Shown: piece after piece, positions 1-7,051 of the stretch
Position numbering within the stretch: position 1 is the stretch's first letter
Layout: every line of letters begins with the position of its first letter
Origin: a virus
Length of the DNA: 23,555 nt
Virus record (IMG/VR): IMGVR_UViG_3300044655_001457
Location: 1 to 23,555 of that record
Reading direction: 5' to 3' (one strand)
Notes under the pieces: model-generated
Seen by the model: only the letters and a program-made list of their open reading frames with translations
Told to the model about the DNA's origin: nothing
The model's database searches: none
Position numbers and translations under genes: made by a program

Positions 1-200
1 TGAAAAATCACATTAACGGACTTGGTTTTGAAGATGGAAAGATTATCGTAACACCACACGGTTTCTTACCAGGAAAAGAAGCTTCCGAAGAAAAGGCATC
101 AATCGAACAATACAAAAAAGAATATGCCGAGTATTGGAAGGAAATAATCGGAGTTGATGGTGACTTTGATTTGAAAGCAGAAAAAGAAGAAGTAGAGTAG
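1..200 (+). CDS. Small unknown acidic protein, 5' end at or beyond window edge
   Basis: An open frame reads from the window edge to TAG at 198-200 and gives 65 residues starting KNHINGLGFEDGKI and ending EKEEVE. The first two bases of the window are TG, so an ATG start whose A is just outside the window is possible and would make a complete 66-residue protein; this cannot be proven here. The protein has a short Gly-rich N-terminal part and then a charged, probably helical part rich in Glu, Lys and Tyr. No family is recognised. The stop TAG is followed at once by an in-frame TAA. The next gene, a replication exonuclease, starts 21 bases later on the same strand in the same frame, so the two are probably co-transcribed. 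Codon use matches the neighbours. Confidence 0.6.
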   Translation, partial: KNHINGLGFEDGKIIVTPHGFLPGKEASEEKASIEQYKKEYAEYWKEIIGVDGDFDLKAEKEEVE

Positions 201-221
201 TAACAATCAAAAACAAAAAAA

Positions 222-1229
222 GTGACAAAAACCTTATTGGTTGATGGAAACAATTTGATTAAAATTGGTTTTCATGGGGTGAAAGATTACTTTCACAACG
301 GACAACATATCGGTGCTATTTGGCACTTTTTGAATACTTTAAGAAAGTTCTTAGAAGAAAACAACTATAACAAAGTTGTTGTATTTTGGGACAGTGATAC
401 GAATTCATCTCAAAGAAGGATTATCTACCCAAAGTATAAATTAAATCGTAGGGACGATTCTAATGAGTTTAAACAAGCTTCTTACGAAAGTCAGAAACAA
501 CGTGTTAAACAATATCTTGAAGAGATGTTTGTTAGACAAGTTGAAGTTGAACATTCAGAGGCCGATGATTTAATTGCTTACTACTGTCAAATTTCTAAAG
601 ACGAGAATAAAACAATATTCTCAAGTGATAGGGACCTTACACAACTAATCTCTGAAAGGGTCACTATCTATTCACCATCTACAAAAAGATATTATAAGAT
701 GGGGGACACAATCAAAATGAGTGATTTTGAAGTTCCCCACTTTAATGTCAAAACAATCAAAATCCTCACTGGTGATTCATCCGATAATATTGATGGTATT
801 TTTTATTTAGGTGAAAAAACCCTATTTAAGTTTTTCCCTGAACTACTTGAAAGAGTGGTAGAAATACCCGATATTTTAACAAAAGGTGAGGAACTCCTCA
901 AAGAAAATAAGGACAACAAATCATTACAAAACCTTTTATCAGGTAAGACAAAAGAGGGTGTATTTGGTGAAGAGTACTATGTTATAAACAAAAAACTAAT
1001 TGATTTAGATGAACCACTCGTAAATCAAGAAGGTAAAGATTTAGTTGATGTGTATTATTCAGAATCATTGGACCCTGATGGTAGGGGTTATAAAAACCTA
1101 ATCCGTATGATGATGGAAGACGGTTTATTTAAGTACCTACCAAAACAAGATGACGGTTGGATTTATTTTTTAAAACCATTTTTAAAGTTAACAAGAAAAG
1201 AAAAGTCAAAATTCAAAAACAAAAATTAA
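222..1229 (+). CDS. rnh: T4 RNase H-like 5'-3' exonuclease / flap endonuclease
   Basis: Predicted metal-dependent 5' nuclease of the FEN/Pol I N-domain family, which removes RNA primers and flaps from lagging-strand fragments. The conserved acidic residues are visible in order: D8 in LVDGNN, D57 and D59 in FWDSD, E113, D115 and D116 in SEADD, D136 and D138 in SSDRD, and D185, D188 and D191 in TGDSSDNIDG. A helix-hairpin-helix-like stretch follows (LGEKTLFKFFPEL, about 196-208). The length of 335 residues is close to T4 RNase H (about 305). The start is GTG at 222: an in-frame TAA lies at 201-203, and the conserved DGNN motif must sit close to the N terminus, so no ATG fits. The leader is A-rich without Shine-Dalgarno. 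The gene lies beside a helicase and ribonucleotide reductase, as expected for a replication block. The family call is strong; whether it is a strict T4 RNase H orthologue is less certain. Confidence 0.9.
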   Translation: MTKTLLVDGNNLIKIGFHGVKDYFHNGQHIGAIWHFLNTLRKFLEENNYNKVVVFWDSDTNSSQRRIIYPKYKLNRRDDSNEFKQASYESQKQRVKQYLEEMFVRQVEVEHSEADDLIAYYCQISKDENKTIFSSDRDLTQLISERVTIYSPSTKRYYKMGDTIKMSDFEVPHFNVKTIKILTGDSSDNIDGIFYLGEKTLFKFFPELLERVVEIPDILTKGEELLKENKDNKSLQNLLSGKTKEGVFGEEYYVINKKLIDLDEPLVNQEGKDLVDVYYSESLDPDGRGYKNLIRMMMEDGLFKYLPKQDDGWIYFLKPFLKLTRKEKSKFKNKN

Positions 1230-1237
1230 AAATTATG
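1225..1237 (+). promoter_or_regulatory. AT-rich non-Shine-Dalgarno initiation region
   Basis: The 13 bases ATTAAAAATTATG lead into the start codon at 1235 and overlap the stop codon of the exonuclease gene. The same 13 bases occur before nrdB (3110-3122). There is no purine-rich Shine-Dalgarno element. This choice of start removes the 26-residue overlap with the exonuclease that an upstream ATG at 1157 would create. Confidence 0.45.
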
Positions 1238-1687
1238 AAAGAACAAAACGACGTAACAAAAGTTGAATTTCTTATTACATTGAACAACAACTTTGTAGTT
1301 CAAAGATTCTTCAACGTAAAGGGGTATAACCCAAAAACCAAAGGGAGTCTTGAACTTATGAACTACATGTTCGGTTTAAGAGAAGATTTGCAAACACAAC
1401 TTAGAAACAAATGTGCTGTTTACATGTTGGAAAATAGATTCCAAATTGAAGAGGACCAATCGGTTCTTGAAACATCAAATACAGATGGACCCGAAACATT
1501 TAACATTATTTTAAGAGTCGGAAATGAGACAATTTGTCACTATGTTATTGATGGTAAATTGTACCCACCAAAGGTAAGATATACGCTGGATGTACGACCA
1601 TCCATAAAAAACATATTAAGAGATCTTACTGACATTTTTTCAGCTAAAAATTTATCTTACAATTACCTAAACTATTCATTAGTTTAA
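1235..1687 (+). CDS. Unknown 150-residue protein in the replication cluster
   Basis: The frame is open from an ATG at 1157, which lies inside the exonuclease gene, but the better start is ATG 1235, right after the exonuclease stop. It has an AT-rich leader identical to that of nrdB and yields MKEQNDVTKVEFLITLN. The protein has 150 residues, mixed alpha/beta in character: an N-terminal strand-like segment (VEFLITLNNNFVVQRFF), a central helical part (LREDLQTQLRNKCAVYML), and a C-terminal helix (IKNILRDLTDIFSAKN). No signal peptide, membrane segment or catalytic motif is evident, and no family is recognised. It does not resemble the T4 genes that follow rnh (dsbA, 33, 59, 32) by any motif visible here. 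Its place between exonuclease and helicase suggests, but does not show, a replication or middle-gene role. Confidence 0.75.
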   Translation: MKEQNDVTKVEFLITLNNNFVVQRFFNVKGYNPKTKGSLELMNYMFGLREDLQTQLRNKCAVYMLENRFQIEEDQSVLETSNTDGPETFNIILRVGNETICHYVIDGKLYPPKVRYTLDVRPSIKNILRDLTDIFSAKNLSYNYLNYSLV

Positions 1688-1725
1688 TCATATTTATCAT
1701 ATACAAAAAGAAAAAATCATAATAT

Positions 1726-3105
1726 ATGTCAGACAAAAAAAGCTTCGGATACTTAGGAAATACCTTTCAAATACAGTTGTTAAACAACATCATCTTATAC
1801 AAGGATTTCTCAAATTCGATTCTTGAAGTTATTGACCCACATTACTTTGATAACCAATATTTTCGTATCATCTGTCAAATGATTAAGGAGTATTATTCAA
1901 AATATGAACATACCCCTACATTTGATACCTTAGAACAACTTACAAAGTCAGAAATCTCTTCTCCAATGGCTCAGAAGAGTGTTTTGGATACATTACAACA
2001 AGTAAAAGATGTATCTGATGAAGGTTCTATCTTTGTTCAAGAGAAGTCATTAAAATTCTGTAAACAACAAGAATTACAGAAGGTTATGACTAAAGCACAA
2101 TCAATTATCGATAAGGGTGATTTTGAAAGTTACGACCACTTAGAAGAGATGGTAAGAGGAGCCTTACAGGTTGGTGAAGTTGATAAAGGAACAACCGATG
2201 TTTTCTTTAACCTTGATGAGGTTTTAGATGACGACTATAGACATCCAGTTCCAATTGGAATCCCCGGCATTGACAATCTTCTTCGTGGAGGTTTGGCAAA
2301 AGGAGAAATTGGTGTTATATTAGCACCTACTGGGGTTGGTAAGTCTACATTTACTACAAAAATTGCAAACCACGCATTCAATTTGGGATACAATGTTTTA
2401 CAAATATTTTTTGAAGACAACCCCAAAATTATCCAAAGAAAACACATTACACTTTGGACTGGAATGCACCCTGACGATTTAACAGAAAATAGAGAAGATG
2501 TTATTGAAAAAGTAAGACACATCCAATCTACAAGAAAAAACAAGTTGATAATGAAAAAGTTACCTTCAGATACGGTCACTATGAACCAGATTAAAAATCA
2601 GGTTAGAAAAATGATAGCTGAGGGTAATAAAGTAGATATGGTTATCTTGGATTACATTGATTGTGTGGTTCCTGATAAAATGTTGGGAGATGAGTGGAAA
2701 AGTGAAGGTTCGGTTATGAGAGCATTTGAGGCGATGTGTCACGAATTGGATATTGCAGGTTGGACGGCAACACAAGGAAATCGTAATTCGATTTCATCAG
2801 ATGTTGTAACCACAGACCAAATGGGTGGGTCAATTAAAAAAGCTCAAGTTGGTCACGTAATCATTACGATTGCTAAATCATTACAACAAAAAGAAATGAA
2901 CTTGGCAACCATTGCAATTACAAAATCAAGAATTGGAAAAGATGGTATTGTGTTTGAAAATTGTAAATTCGACAACGCGATGCTTGAGATAGATACAGAA
3001 CAAAGTGTTACTTTCTTAGGTTTAGAAGAACAAAAAGAAGATAGAAACAGAAATAGAATCAAAGAGCTTTTAGAAAAGAAAAAGCAAAAAGAACAACAAT
3101 CTTAA
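1726..3105 (+). CDS. Replicative DNA helicase, DnaB family (T4 gp41-like)
   Basis: Hexameric 5'-3' helicase expected to unwind the phage replication fork and to partner with a primase, which is not in this window. Residues 1-150 form a helical N-terminal domain of the DnaB type. The RecA-like core follows: Walker A APTGVGKST at 200-208; the catalytic Glu in FFED at E230; Walker B VILDYID with D309; the sensor Gln in TATQGN at Q350; and SRIGKDG at 401-407, carrying the likely arginine finger R402. The length of 459 residues is close to T4 gp41 (475). The C terminus is a Lys/Gln/Glu-rich tail (about 435-459), probably a partner-binding extension. The ATG at 1726 is preceded by an A-rich run (AAAAAGAAAAAAT) rather than a Shine-Dalgarno site. 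A RadA or KaiC-like ATPase is the alternative, but domain order and context favour the helicase. Confidence 0.92.
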   Translation: MSDKKSFGYLGNTFQIQLLNNIILYKDFSNSILEVIDPHYFDNQYFRIICQMIKEYYSKYEHTPTFDTLEQLTKSEISSPMAQKSVLDTLQQVKDVSDEGSIFVQEKSLKFCKQQELQKVMTKAQSIIDKGDFESYDHLEEMVRGALQVGEVDKGTTDVFFNLDEVLDDDYRHPVPIGIPGIDNLLRGGLAKGEIGVILAPTGVGKSTFTTKIANHAFNLGYNVLQIFFEDNPKIIQRKHITLWTGMHPDDLTENREDVIEKVRHIQSTRKNKLIMKKLPSDTVTMNQIKNQVRKMIAEGNKVDMVILDYIDCVVPDKMLGDEWKSEGSVMRAFEAMCHELDIAGWTATQGNRNSISSDVVTTDQMGGSIKKAQVGHVIITIAKSLQQKEMNLATIAITKSRIGKDGIVFENCKFDNAMLEIDTEQSVTFLGLEEQKEDRNRNRIKELLEKKKQKEQQS

Positions 3106-3109
3106 ATTA

Positions 3110-3122
3110 ATTAAAAATTATG
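3110..3122 (+). promoter_or_regulatory. AT-rich non-Shine-Dalgarno initiation region of nrdB
   Basis: The bases ATTAAAAATTATG end in the nrdB start codon at 3120 and are identical to the leader of the gene at 1235. No Shine-Dalgarno element is present within 20 bases. This fits the translation style of Bacteroidetes, where the anti-Shine-Dalgarno tail of 16S rRNA is little used. Confidence 0.45.
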
Positions 3123-4067
3123 GAAAAAATATTAACAGAAAACCCTGGTCGATTTGTCATCTTCCCTATCGAACACAACGATATATGGGAATATTACAAA
3201 CAACACCAAGCCGCATTTTGGACGGCAGAAGAGGTCGATTTAACAAATGACATCAGAGATTGGGAAAATTTAACAGACAACGAAAAATTCTTTATTAAGA
3301 ACGTGTTGTCATTTTTCGCAGCTTCAGATGGTATTGTGAATGAAAACTTGGCTGAAAACTTCTATCGTGAAGTTCAATATCCTGAAGCTAAGTTTTTCTA
3401 TGGAATCCAATTGGCGATGGAAAACATTCACTCATTAATGTATTCATTATTAATTGATACATATATCTCAAACGCTAAAGAAAAAGATGAGTGCTTCAAT
3501 GCAATTGACAGATTACCTGCGGTTCAAAAGAAAGCTAAATGGGCATTAGAATGGATTGAAAAAGCATCATTCGCAGAAAGATTAGTGGCGTTTGCTGCCG
3601 TTGAAGGTATCTTCTTTTCAGGATCATTCTGTTCTATTTTTTGGATGAAATCAAGAGGTATCATGCAAGGTTTATGTAACGCTAACTCACTTATCTTTAA
3701 AGATGAAAACTTACACTGTGATTTTGCAATTCACTTGTTGAATAACCACTTGGAAGAAAGACCATCTGAAAAACGAATTAAAGAAATCTTACTTTCAGCA
3801 TTGGAAATTGAAAAAGAATTTATTACTGAATCACTTCCCGTATCTTTAATTGGTATGAACTCAAACTTAATGAAACAATATTTGGAGTTTGTTGTTGATG
3901 GATTGTTAGTTAAAATGGGTTGTAGTAAAGAATTTAATGTAGAACAACCATTCAAATTCATGGAACAAATTGCAGTTGAAACTAAAGGTAATTTCTTTGA
4001 ATCAAGAACGATGGAATACCAAAAAGCAAAATTAAACGAAACTATATCATTCACAGACGATTTTTAA
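3120..4067 (+). CDS. nrdB: Ribonucleotide reductase class Ia, small (R2) subunit
   Basis: Diiron-tyrosyl-radical subunit that starts radical transfer to NrdA for reduction of ribonucleotides to deoxyribonucleotides. All six expected metal ligands and the radical tyrosine can be placed, with the same spacing as in E. coli R2: D70 (FFAASDGIV), E101 and H104 ([10 protein letters not shown]), E162 (AVEGIFFSG), E196 and H199 (KDENLHCDF), and Y108 as the radical tyrosine. The C-terminal tail SFTDDF resembles the short peptide that docks onto the large subunit. At 315 residues it is a compact R2, near the core length and without an N-terminal extension. The wording of motifs such as [13 protein letters not shown] is closer to the eukaryotic-type R2 subgroup than to enteric NrdB. 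It starts 14 bases after the helicase stop and is followed 10 bases later by nrdA, so the two subunits are surely co-expressed. Confidence 0.96.
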   Translation: MEKILTENPGRFVIFPIEHNDIWEYYKQHQAAFWTAEEVDLTNDIRDWENLTDNEKFFIKNVLSFFAASDGIVNENLAENFYREVQYPEAKFFYGIQLAMENIHSLMYSLLIDTYISNAKEKDECFNAIDRLPAVQKKAKWALEWIEKASFAERLVAFAAVEGIFFSGSFCSIFWMKSRGIMQGLCNANSLIFKDENLHCDFAIHLLNNHLEERPSEKRIKEILLSALEIEKEFITESLPVSLIGMNSNLMKQYLEFVVDGLLVKMGCSKEFNVEQPFKFMEQIAVETKGNFFESRTMEYQKAKLNETISFTDDF

Positions 4068-4077
4068 ATTTTATAAT

Positions 4078-6501
4078 ATGTCATTAAAAATAATTAAAAG
4101 AGATGGAGACCTTGTGGCTTTTAATCCACAAAAGATTTACAATAGAGTAAAAAGATCATCTAAAGGACTTAACGTAAACTCAGATGAGATATTCATTAAA
4201 GTAATCACATCAGTACCAACTGAAGGGGAAGTTACAACAAAAGAGTTGGATAAATTGGTATATGAAATTGCTGCATCATATACAGGAAGTCATCATGACT
4301 ACTCAAGATTGGCAGCGTCAGTTGCAATTTCTTCATACCATAAAGAAACAAACGATAGTTTTTCACAAACTATGATGACTTTATACGAAGATGGTATTAT
4401 TAATGAAAAGTTAATTGACACGATTAAAGAATACGGTGAGGATACAATTGATGCAATCATTAATCACGACAATGATTATAATTTTGATTATTTTGCTTGG
4501 AGGTCATTACAAGAAATGTACTTGTTGAAAAGACCAAATGGTAAAGTAATCGAAAGACCACAACATATGTACATGAGAGTGGCTCTTTGGGTAACAAATA
4601 ACATAACAGACGCATTTGAATATTATAAATCATTGTCAGAGCAACTTATCTCCAAGGCAACACCAATAATGATAAATGCCGGAACCAAAGTTCCTCAGTT
4701 GGCGTCTTGTGTTTTACATTATAATAATTCAGATTCAAGACAAGGATTGTTAGACACGTTAAATGATATATCAACATTCTCATCAGATGCTGCAGGTATA
4801 GGATTATCAATGTCAAACCTTAGAAGTAAAGAAAGTAGAATATCAACATCCGGTGGATACGCAGGAGGACTATTAAAATATCTTAAAATTGTTAACGAAT
4901 CATTAAGATTCTTTAATCAACAAGGTCGTAGACCGGGTTCTGCGGCAATATACATAGAACCTTGGCATAAGGATATTTTTGATTTGTTAGATATTAAAAA
5001 GAACACAGGTGCTGAAGAATTAAGAGCTCGTGATTTATTCACGGCACTTTGGATACCTGACAACTTTATGAGAGCAGTAAAAAACAATAGTGATTGGTAT
5101 TTGTTCTGTCCTAATGATATTAAAAAGGCAGGATTGAAAGGGTTACAAGAATGTTATGGAGAAGAATATGAAACGGTTTATAATAATGCTGTTAGTCTTG
5201 GTTTAGGTAAAAAGGTTAAAGCTCAAGATATATGGACTAAAGTTATTGAATCACAAGTAGAAACTGGTGTTCCTTACTTATGTTCTAAAGACAACGCTAA
5301 TAGTAAAACAAATCACCAAAATATTGGAGTAATAAAGCAATCAAATTTATGCAATGAGATTTACCAATATACAGATGAAAAGACAACAGCTATCTGCACA
5401 TTATCATCAATGGTTTTGAAGAACTTTATTAAGTCTGGTAAGTTTGATTTCGAACTATTATTTACTGAGGTTAGAAAGGTTGTAAGATCACTTAACAAGG
5501 TTGTAGACATTAATAACTACTCAACTGAAAAAGGAAGAAAAGGTGGTTTAGAACAAAGAGCAATAGCCATCGGTACACAAGGTTTAGCGGATGTATTCTA
5601 TTTAATGGATTATATCTTTACATCTGAAGAGGCAAAAAAACTAAATAGAGATATTTTTGAAACTATTTACTACGCATCAATCTATGAGAGCAACCAATTA
5701 TGTATGAACGGTAGTTACAAACCATATGACTTCTTTAAAGGTTCACCAATGTCACAAGGGACATTCCAATTTGATATGTGGGGTGTTGATGAAACAAAAC
5801 TTTCAGGAATGTGGGATTGGAACAAACTTAAAGAAAGTGTTAAATCATATGGAGTATGTAACTCATTATTCACAGCTCAGATGCCTGTTGCATCTTCTGC
5901 GAAAATTACAGGGTCTTATGAAATGACAGAACCAGCACATTCTGCGATATTTAATAGACGAGTTGTTGGGGGAGAGATTATGATTGTAAACAAATACCTC
6001 ATTAACGATTTTGAAAAAATAGGTATTTGGTCTGAAGATTTGAAAAATGAAATCATTTTCAATGAAGGGTCGATTCAAAATATTAATTTCAACAATTATT
6101 TAGACCCTGAGGATAAAAATTACAATAAGAAAGTTAAACGAATTGAACACTTAATACCAAAGTACAAAACAATTTGGGAGATTTCACAGAAACAACTAAT
6201 TGATATGGCTGCAGATAGAGCACCATTTATTGACCAATCACAATCAATGAATATCTATATGTCCAACCCAACTTTATCAAAGATTACCTCATCACACTTT
6301 CACTCTTGGGAAAGTGGATTGAAAACACTTTGTTATTATGTTAGAACGAAGGCGATTTCAACAGGAGCAAAACACTTGGCTATGGACATCTCTAAAAGAG
6401 AAAAACCAAAAACAACACCAGAACCACCAAAGGTAGATTATTTGAATTTACCACAAAAACCTGAGAATTCTGATTTTGAATGTTTTGGTTGTTCATCCTA
6501 A
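4078..6501 (+). CDS. nrdA: Ribonucleotide reductase class Ia, large (R1) subunit
   Basis: Catalytic subunit that reduces ribonucleoside diphosphates with the radical supplied by NrdB. Residues 1-90 form an ATP-cone (KIIKRDGDLVAFNPQKI and following), so dATP feedback control is likely retained. Active-site features: C211 in ASCVLH (redox Cys), N423, C425 and E427 in SNLCNEI (radical-site loop with the thiyl Cys), and C440 in CTLSS (second redox Cys). Further on come PVASSAKITG (about 603-612, phosphate-binding loop), Y753 and Y754 in LCYYVRT (radical transfer pair), and a C-terminal CFGC pair (C802, C805) for regeneration by thioredoxin or glutaredoxin. The length of 807 residues is full size. 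The motifs are of the eukaryotic-like class Ia type. No intein or intron interrupts it. A strong terminator follows 10 bases after the stop, so this gene ends the nucleotide/replication unit. Confidence 0.96.
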   Translation: MSLKIIKRDGDLVAFNPQKIYNRVKRSSKGLNVNSDEIFIKVITSVPTEGEVTTKELDKLVYEIAASYTGSHHDYSRLAASVAISSYHKETNDSFSQTMMTLYEDGIINEKLIDTIKEYGEDTIDAIINHDNDYNFDYFAWRSLQEMYLLKRPNGKVIERPQHMYMRVALWVTNNITDAFEYYKSLSEQLISKATPIMINAGTKVPQLASCVLHYNNSDSRQGLLDTLNDISTFSSDAAGIGLSMSNLRSKESRISTSGGYAGGLLKYLKIVNESLRFFNQQGRRPGSAAIYIEPWHKDIFDLLDIKKNTGAEELRARDLFTALWIPDNFMRAVKNNSDWYLFCPNDIKKAGLKGLQECYGEEYETVYNNAVSLGLGKKVKAQDIWTKVIESQVETGVPYLCSKDNANSKTNHQNIGVIKQSNLCNEIYQYTDEKTTAICTLSSMVLKNFIKSGKFDFELLFTEVRKVVRSLNKVVDINNYSTEKGRKGGLEQRAIAIGTQGLADVFYLMDYIFTSEEAKKLNRDIFETIYYASIYESNQLCMNGSYKPYDFFKGSPMSQGTFQFDMWGVDETKLSGMWDWNKLKESVKSYGVCNSLFTAQMPVASSAKITGSYEMTEPAHSAIFNRRVVGGEIMIVNKYLINDFEKIGIWSEDLKNEIIFNEGSIQNINFNNYLDPEDKNYNKKVKRIEHLIPKYKTIWEISQKQLIDMAADRAPFIDQSQSMNIYMSNPTLSKITSSHFHSWESGLKTLCYYVRTKAISTGAKHLAMDISKREKPKTTPEPPKVDYLNLPQKPENSDFECFGCSS

Positions 6502-6511
6502 TCGCGACACT

Positions 6512-6538
6512 AATCCCGACACTATGTCGGGATTTTTT
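6512..6538 (+). terminator. Rho-independent terminator after nrdA
   Basis: A perfect 10-bp stem (AATCCCGACA at 6512-6521 against TGTCGGGATT at 6525-6534) closes a 3-base CTA loop and runs into a T tract at 6533-6538. It lies 10 bases downstream of the nrdA stop and points in the direction of transcription. It should end the replication and nucleotide transcripts before the baseplate genes. Confidence 0.88.
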
Positions 6539-6546
6539 ATTTAATA

Positions 6547-6555
6547 ACTATTTAT
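6547..6555 (+). promoter_or_regulatory. ACTATTTAT motif, candidate promoter element, before the gp25-like gene
   Basis: The 9-mer ACTATTTAT lies between the terminator and the gp25-like gene, 31 bases before its ATG. A related string, ACTATATTTAT, is at 6571-6581. The same 9-mer occurs in two other gaps, upstream of starts at 8966 and 18037. Because a terminator precedes it, some promoter must lie in this short gap or read-through must occur. That this 9-mer is the promoter is an inference. Confidence 0.35.
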
Positions 6556-6586
6556 TGAAAATATCGCGACACTATATTTATCTAAT

Positions 6587-7048
6587 ATGGCAAACGGAAT
6601 TACATATGGTTTAAATTTCCCATTAAGACAGAGTCTACAGGGAAAATATGTTTCATTAACACAAACACCGGATGAGGAAATAAGGGCTAATCTTGTTCAC
6701 CTTTTATTAACAAGAAAAGGGTCAAGATATTATCTACCTAATTTTGGAACTAGACTTTATGAATACATTTTTGAACCTTTGGATGGGGATACGTTTTCAA
6801 CACTTAGAAGTGAAATAGAAGAATCAATTTCAACATTTATTCCAAATTTAACTATACAAAATATAAGTATTGAGCCATATGTAAATGCGGAACCATCTTT
6901 AGGTGAATTAGTTGTGCCTGAGCAAGACATTCCTGTTTATGCGGTACCAGGGGCTAATACTGAAGAATACACCGCAAAAATAAAAATAGAATATATTGAC
7001 GAAAGTAGTGCTTTCGGTACAAGACAATTCGTTATTATCAATTTATAA
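6587..7048 (+). CDS. Baseplate wedge protein, gp25/gpW-like
   Basis: Conserved core protein of contractile-tail baseplates; in T4 and related systems gp25 joins the wedge to the sheath start and helps trigger contraction. The family signature is clear in residues 26-70: TPDEEIRANLVHLLLT followed by RKGSRYYLPNFGTRLYEYIF and then EPLD. The length of 153 residues is slightly above T4 gp25 (132), the excess being a C-terminal strand-rich part that ends in RQFVIINL. The start ATG 6587 has an AT-rich leader with no Shine-Dalgarno. It opens the structural block just after the terminator and is followed 3 bases after its stop by the gp6/J-like gene, in the order W then J known from P2. Historical labels of gp25 as a lysozyme are not supported by catalytic evidence. 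Confidence 0.9.
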   Translation: MANGITYGLNFPLRQSLQGKYVSLTQTPDEEIRANLVHLLLTRKGSRYYLPNFGTRLYEYIFEPLDGDTFSTLRSEIEESISTFIPNLTIQNISIEPYVNAEPSLGELVVPEQDIPVYAVPGANTEEYTAKIKIEYIDESSAFGTRQFVIINL

Positions 7049-7051
7049 AAC

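Larger units (their letters stand above)
6501..6574 (+). repeat. Three copies of a 12-bp motif ATC(G/C)CGACACTA
   Basis: ATCGCGACACTA occurs at 6501-6512 and again at 6563-6574. The variant ATCCCGACACTA, one base different, directly abuts the first copy at 6513-6524 and forms the left arm and loop of the terminator. The copies are GC-rich islands in AT-rich DNA, and the identical copies each hold the palindrome TCGCGA. They sit exactly at the switch from nucleotide metabolism to baseplate genes, in the largest intergenic gap of the window. Confidence 0.75.

Noticed and set aside
1157-1234. Longer form of the unknown gene starting at ATG 1157
   Set aside because: It would overlap the exonuclease by 73 bases and add a Lys-rich N terminus that is simply the exonuclease's C-terminal DNA in another frame. 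ATG 1235 has the leader shared with nrdB.
2235-2579. Minus-strand open frame of 114 residues
   Set aside because: It is antisense to the helicase Walker A region and has no plausible start context; a shadow of the real gene.
3731-4054. Minus-strand open frame of 107 residues
   Set aside because: It lies wholly antisense to nrdB, whose catalytic residues fix the coding strand, and its product has no recognisable pattern.
5726-5926. Plus-strand open frame of 66 residues inside nrdA
   Set aside because: It sits fully inside nrdA in another frame, over conserved nrdA sequence; no independent evidence of a gene.
6501-6574. CRISPR-like array from the 12-bp repeats
   Set aside because: The repeats are too short and irregularly spaced (0 and 38 bases apart), and there are no spacers of constant length.
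6502-6586. Riboswitch or tRNA in the largest intergenic gap
   Set aside because: The 85 bases are explained by a terminator, short repeats and AT-rich leader; there is no cloverleaf or conserved aptamer pattern.
6587-7048. Calling the gp25-like protein a lysozyme
   Set aside because: The gp25 family was labelled lysozyme-like historically, but no catalytic residues support enzyme activity here; the structural role is better supported.
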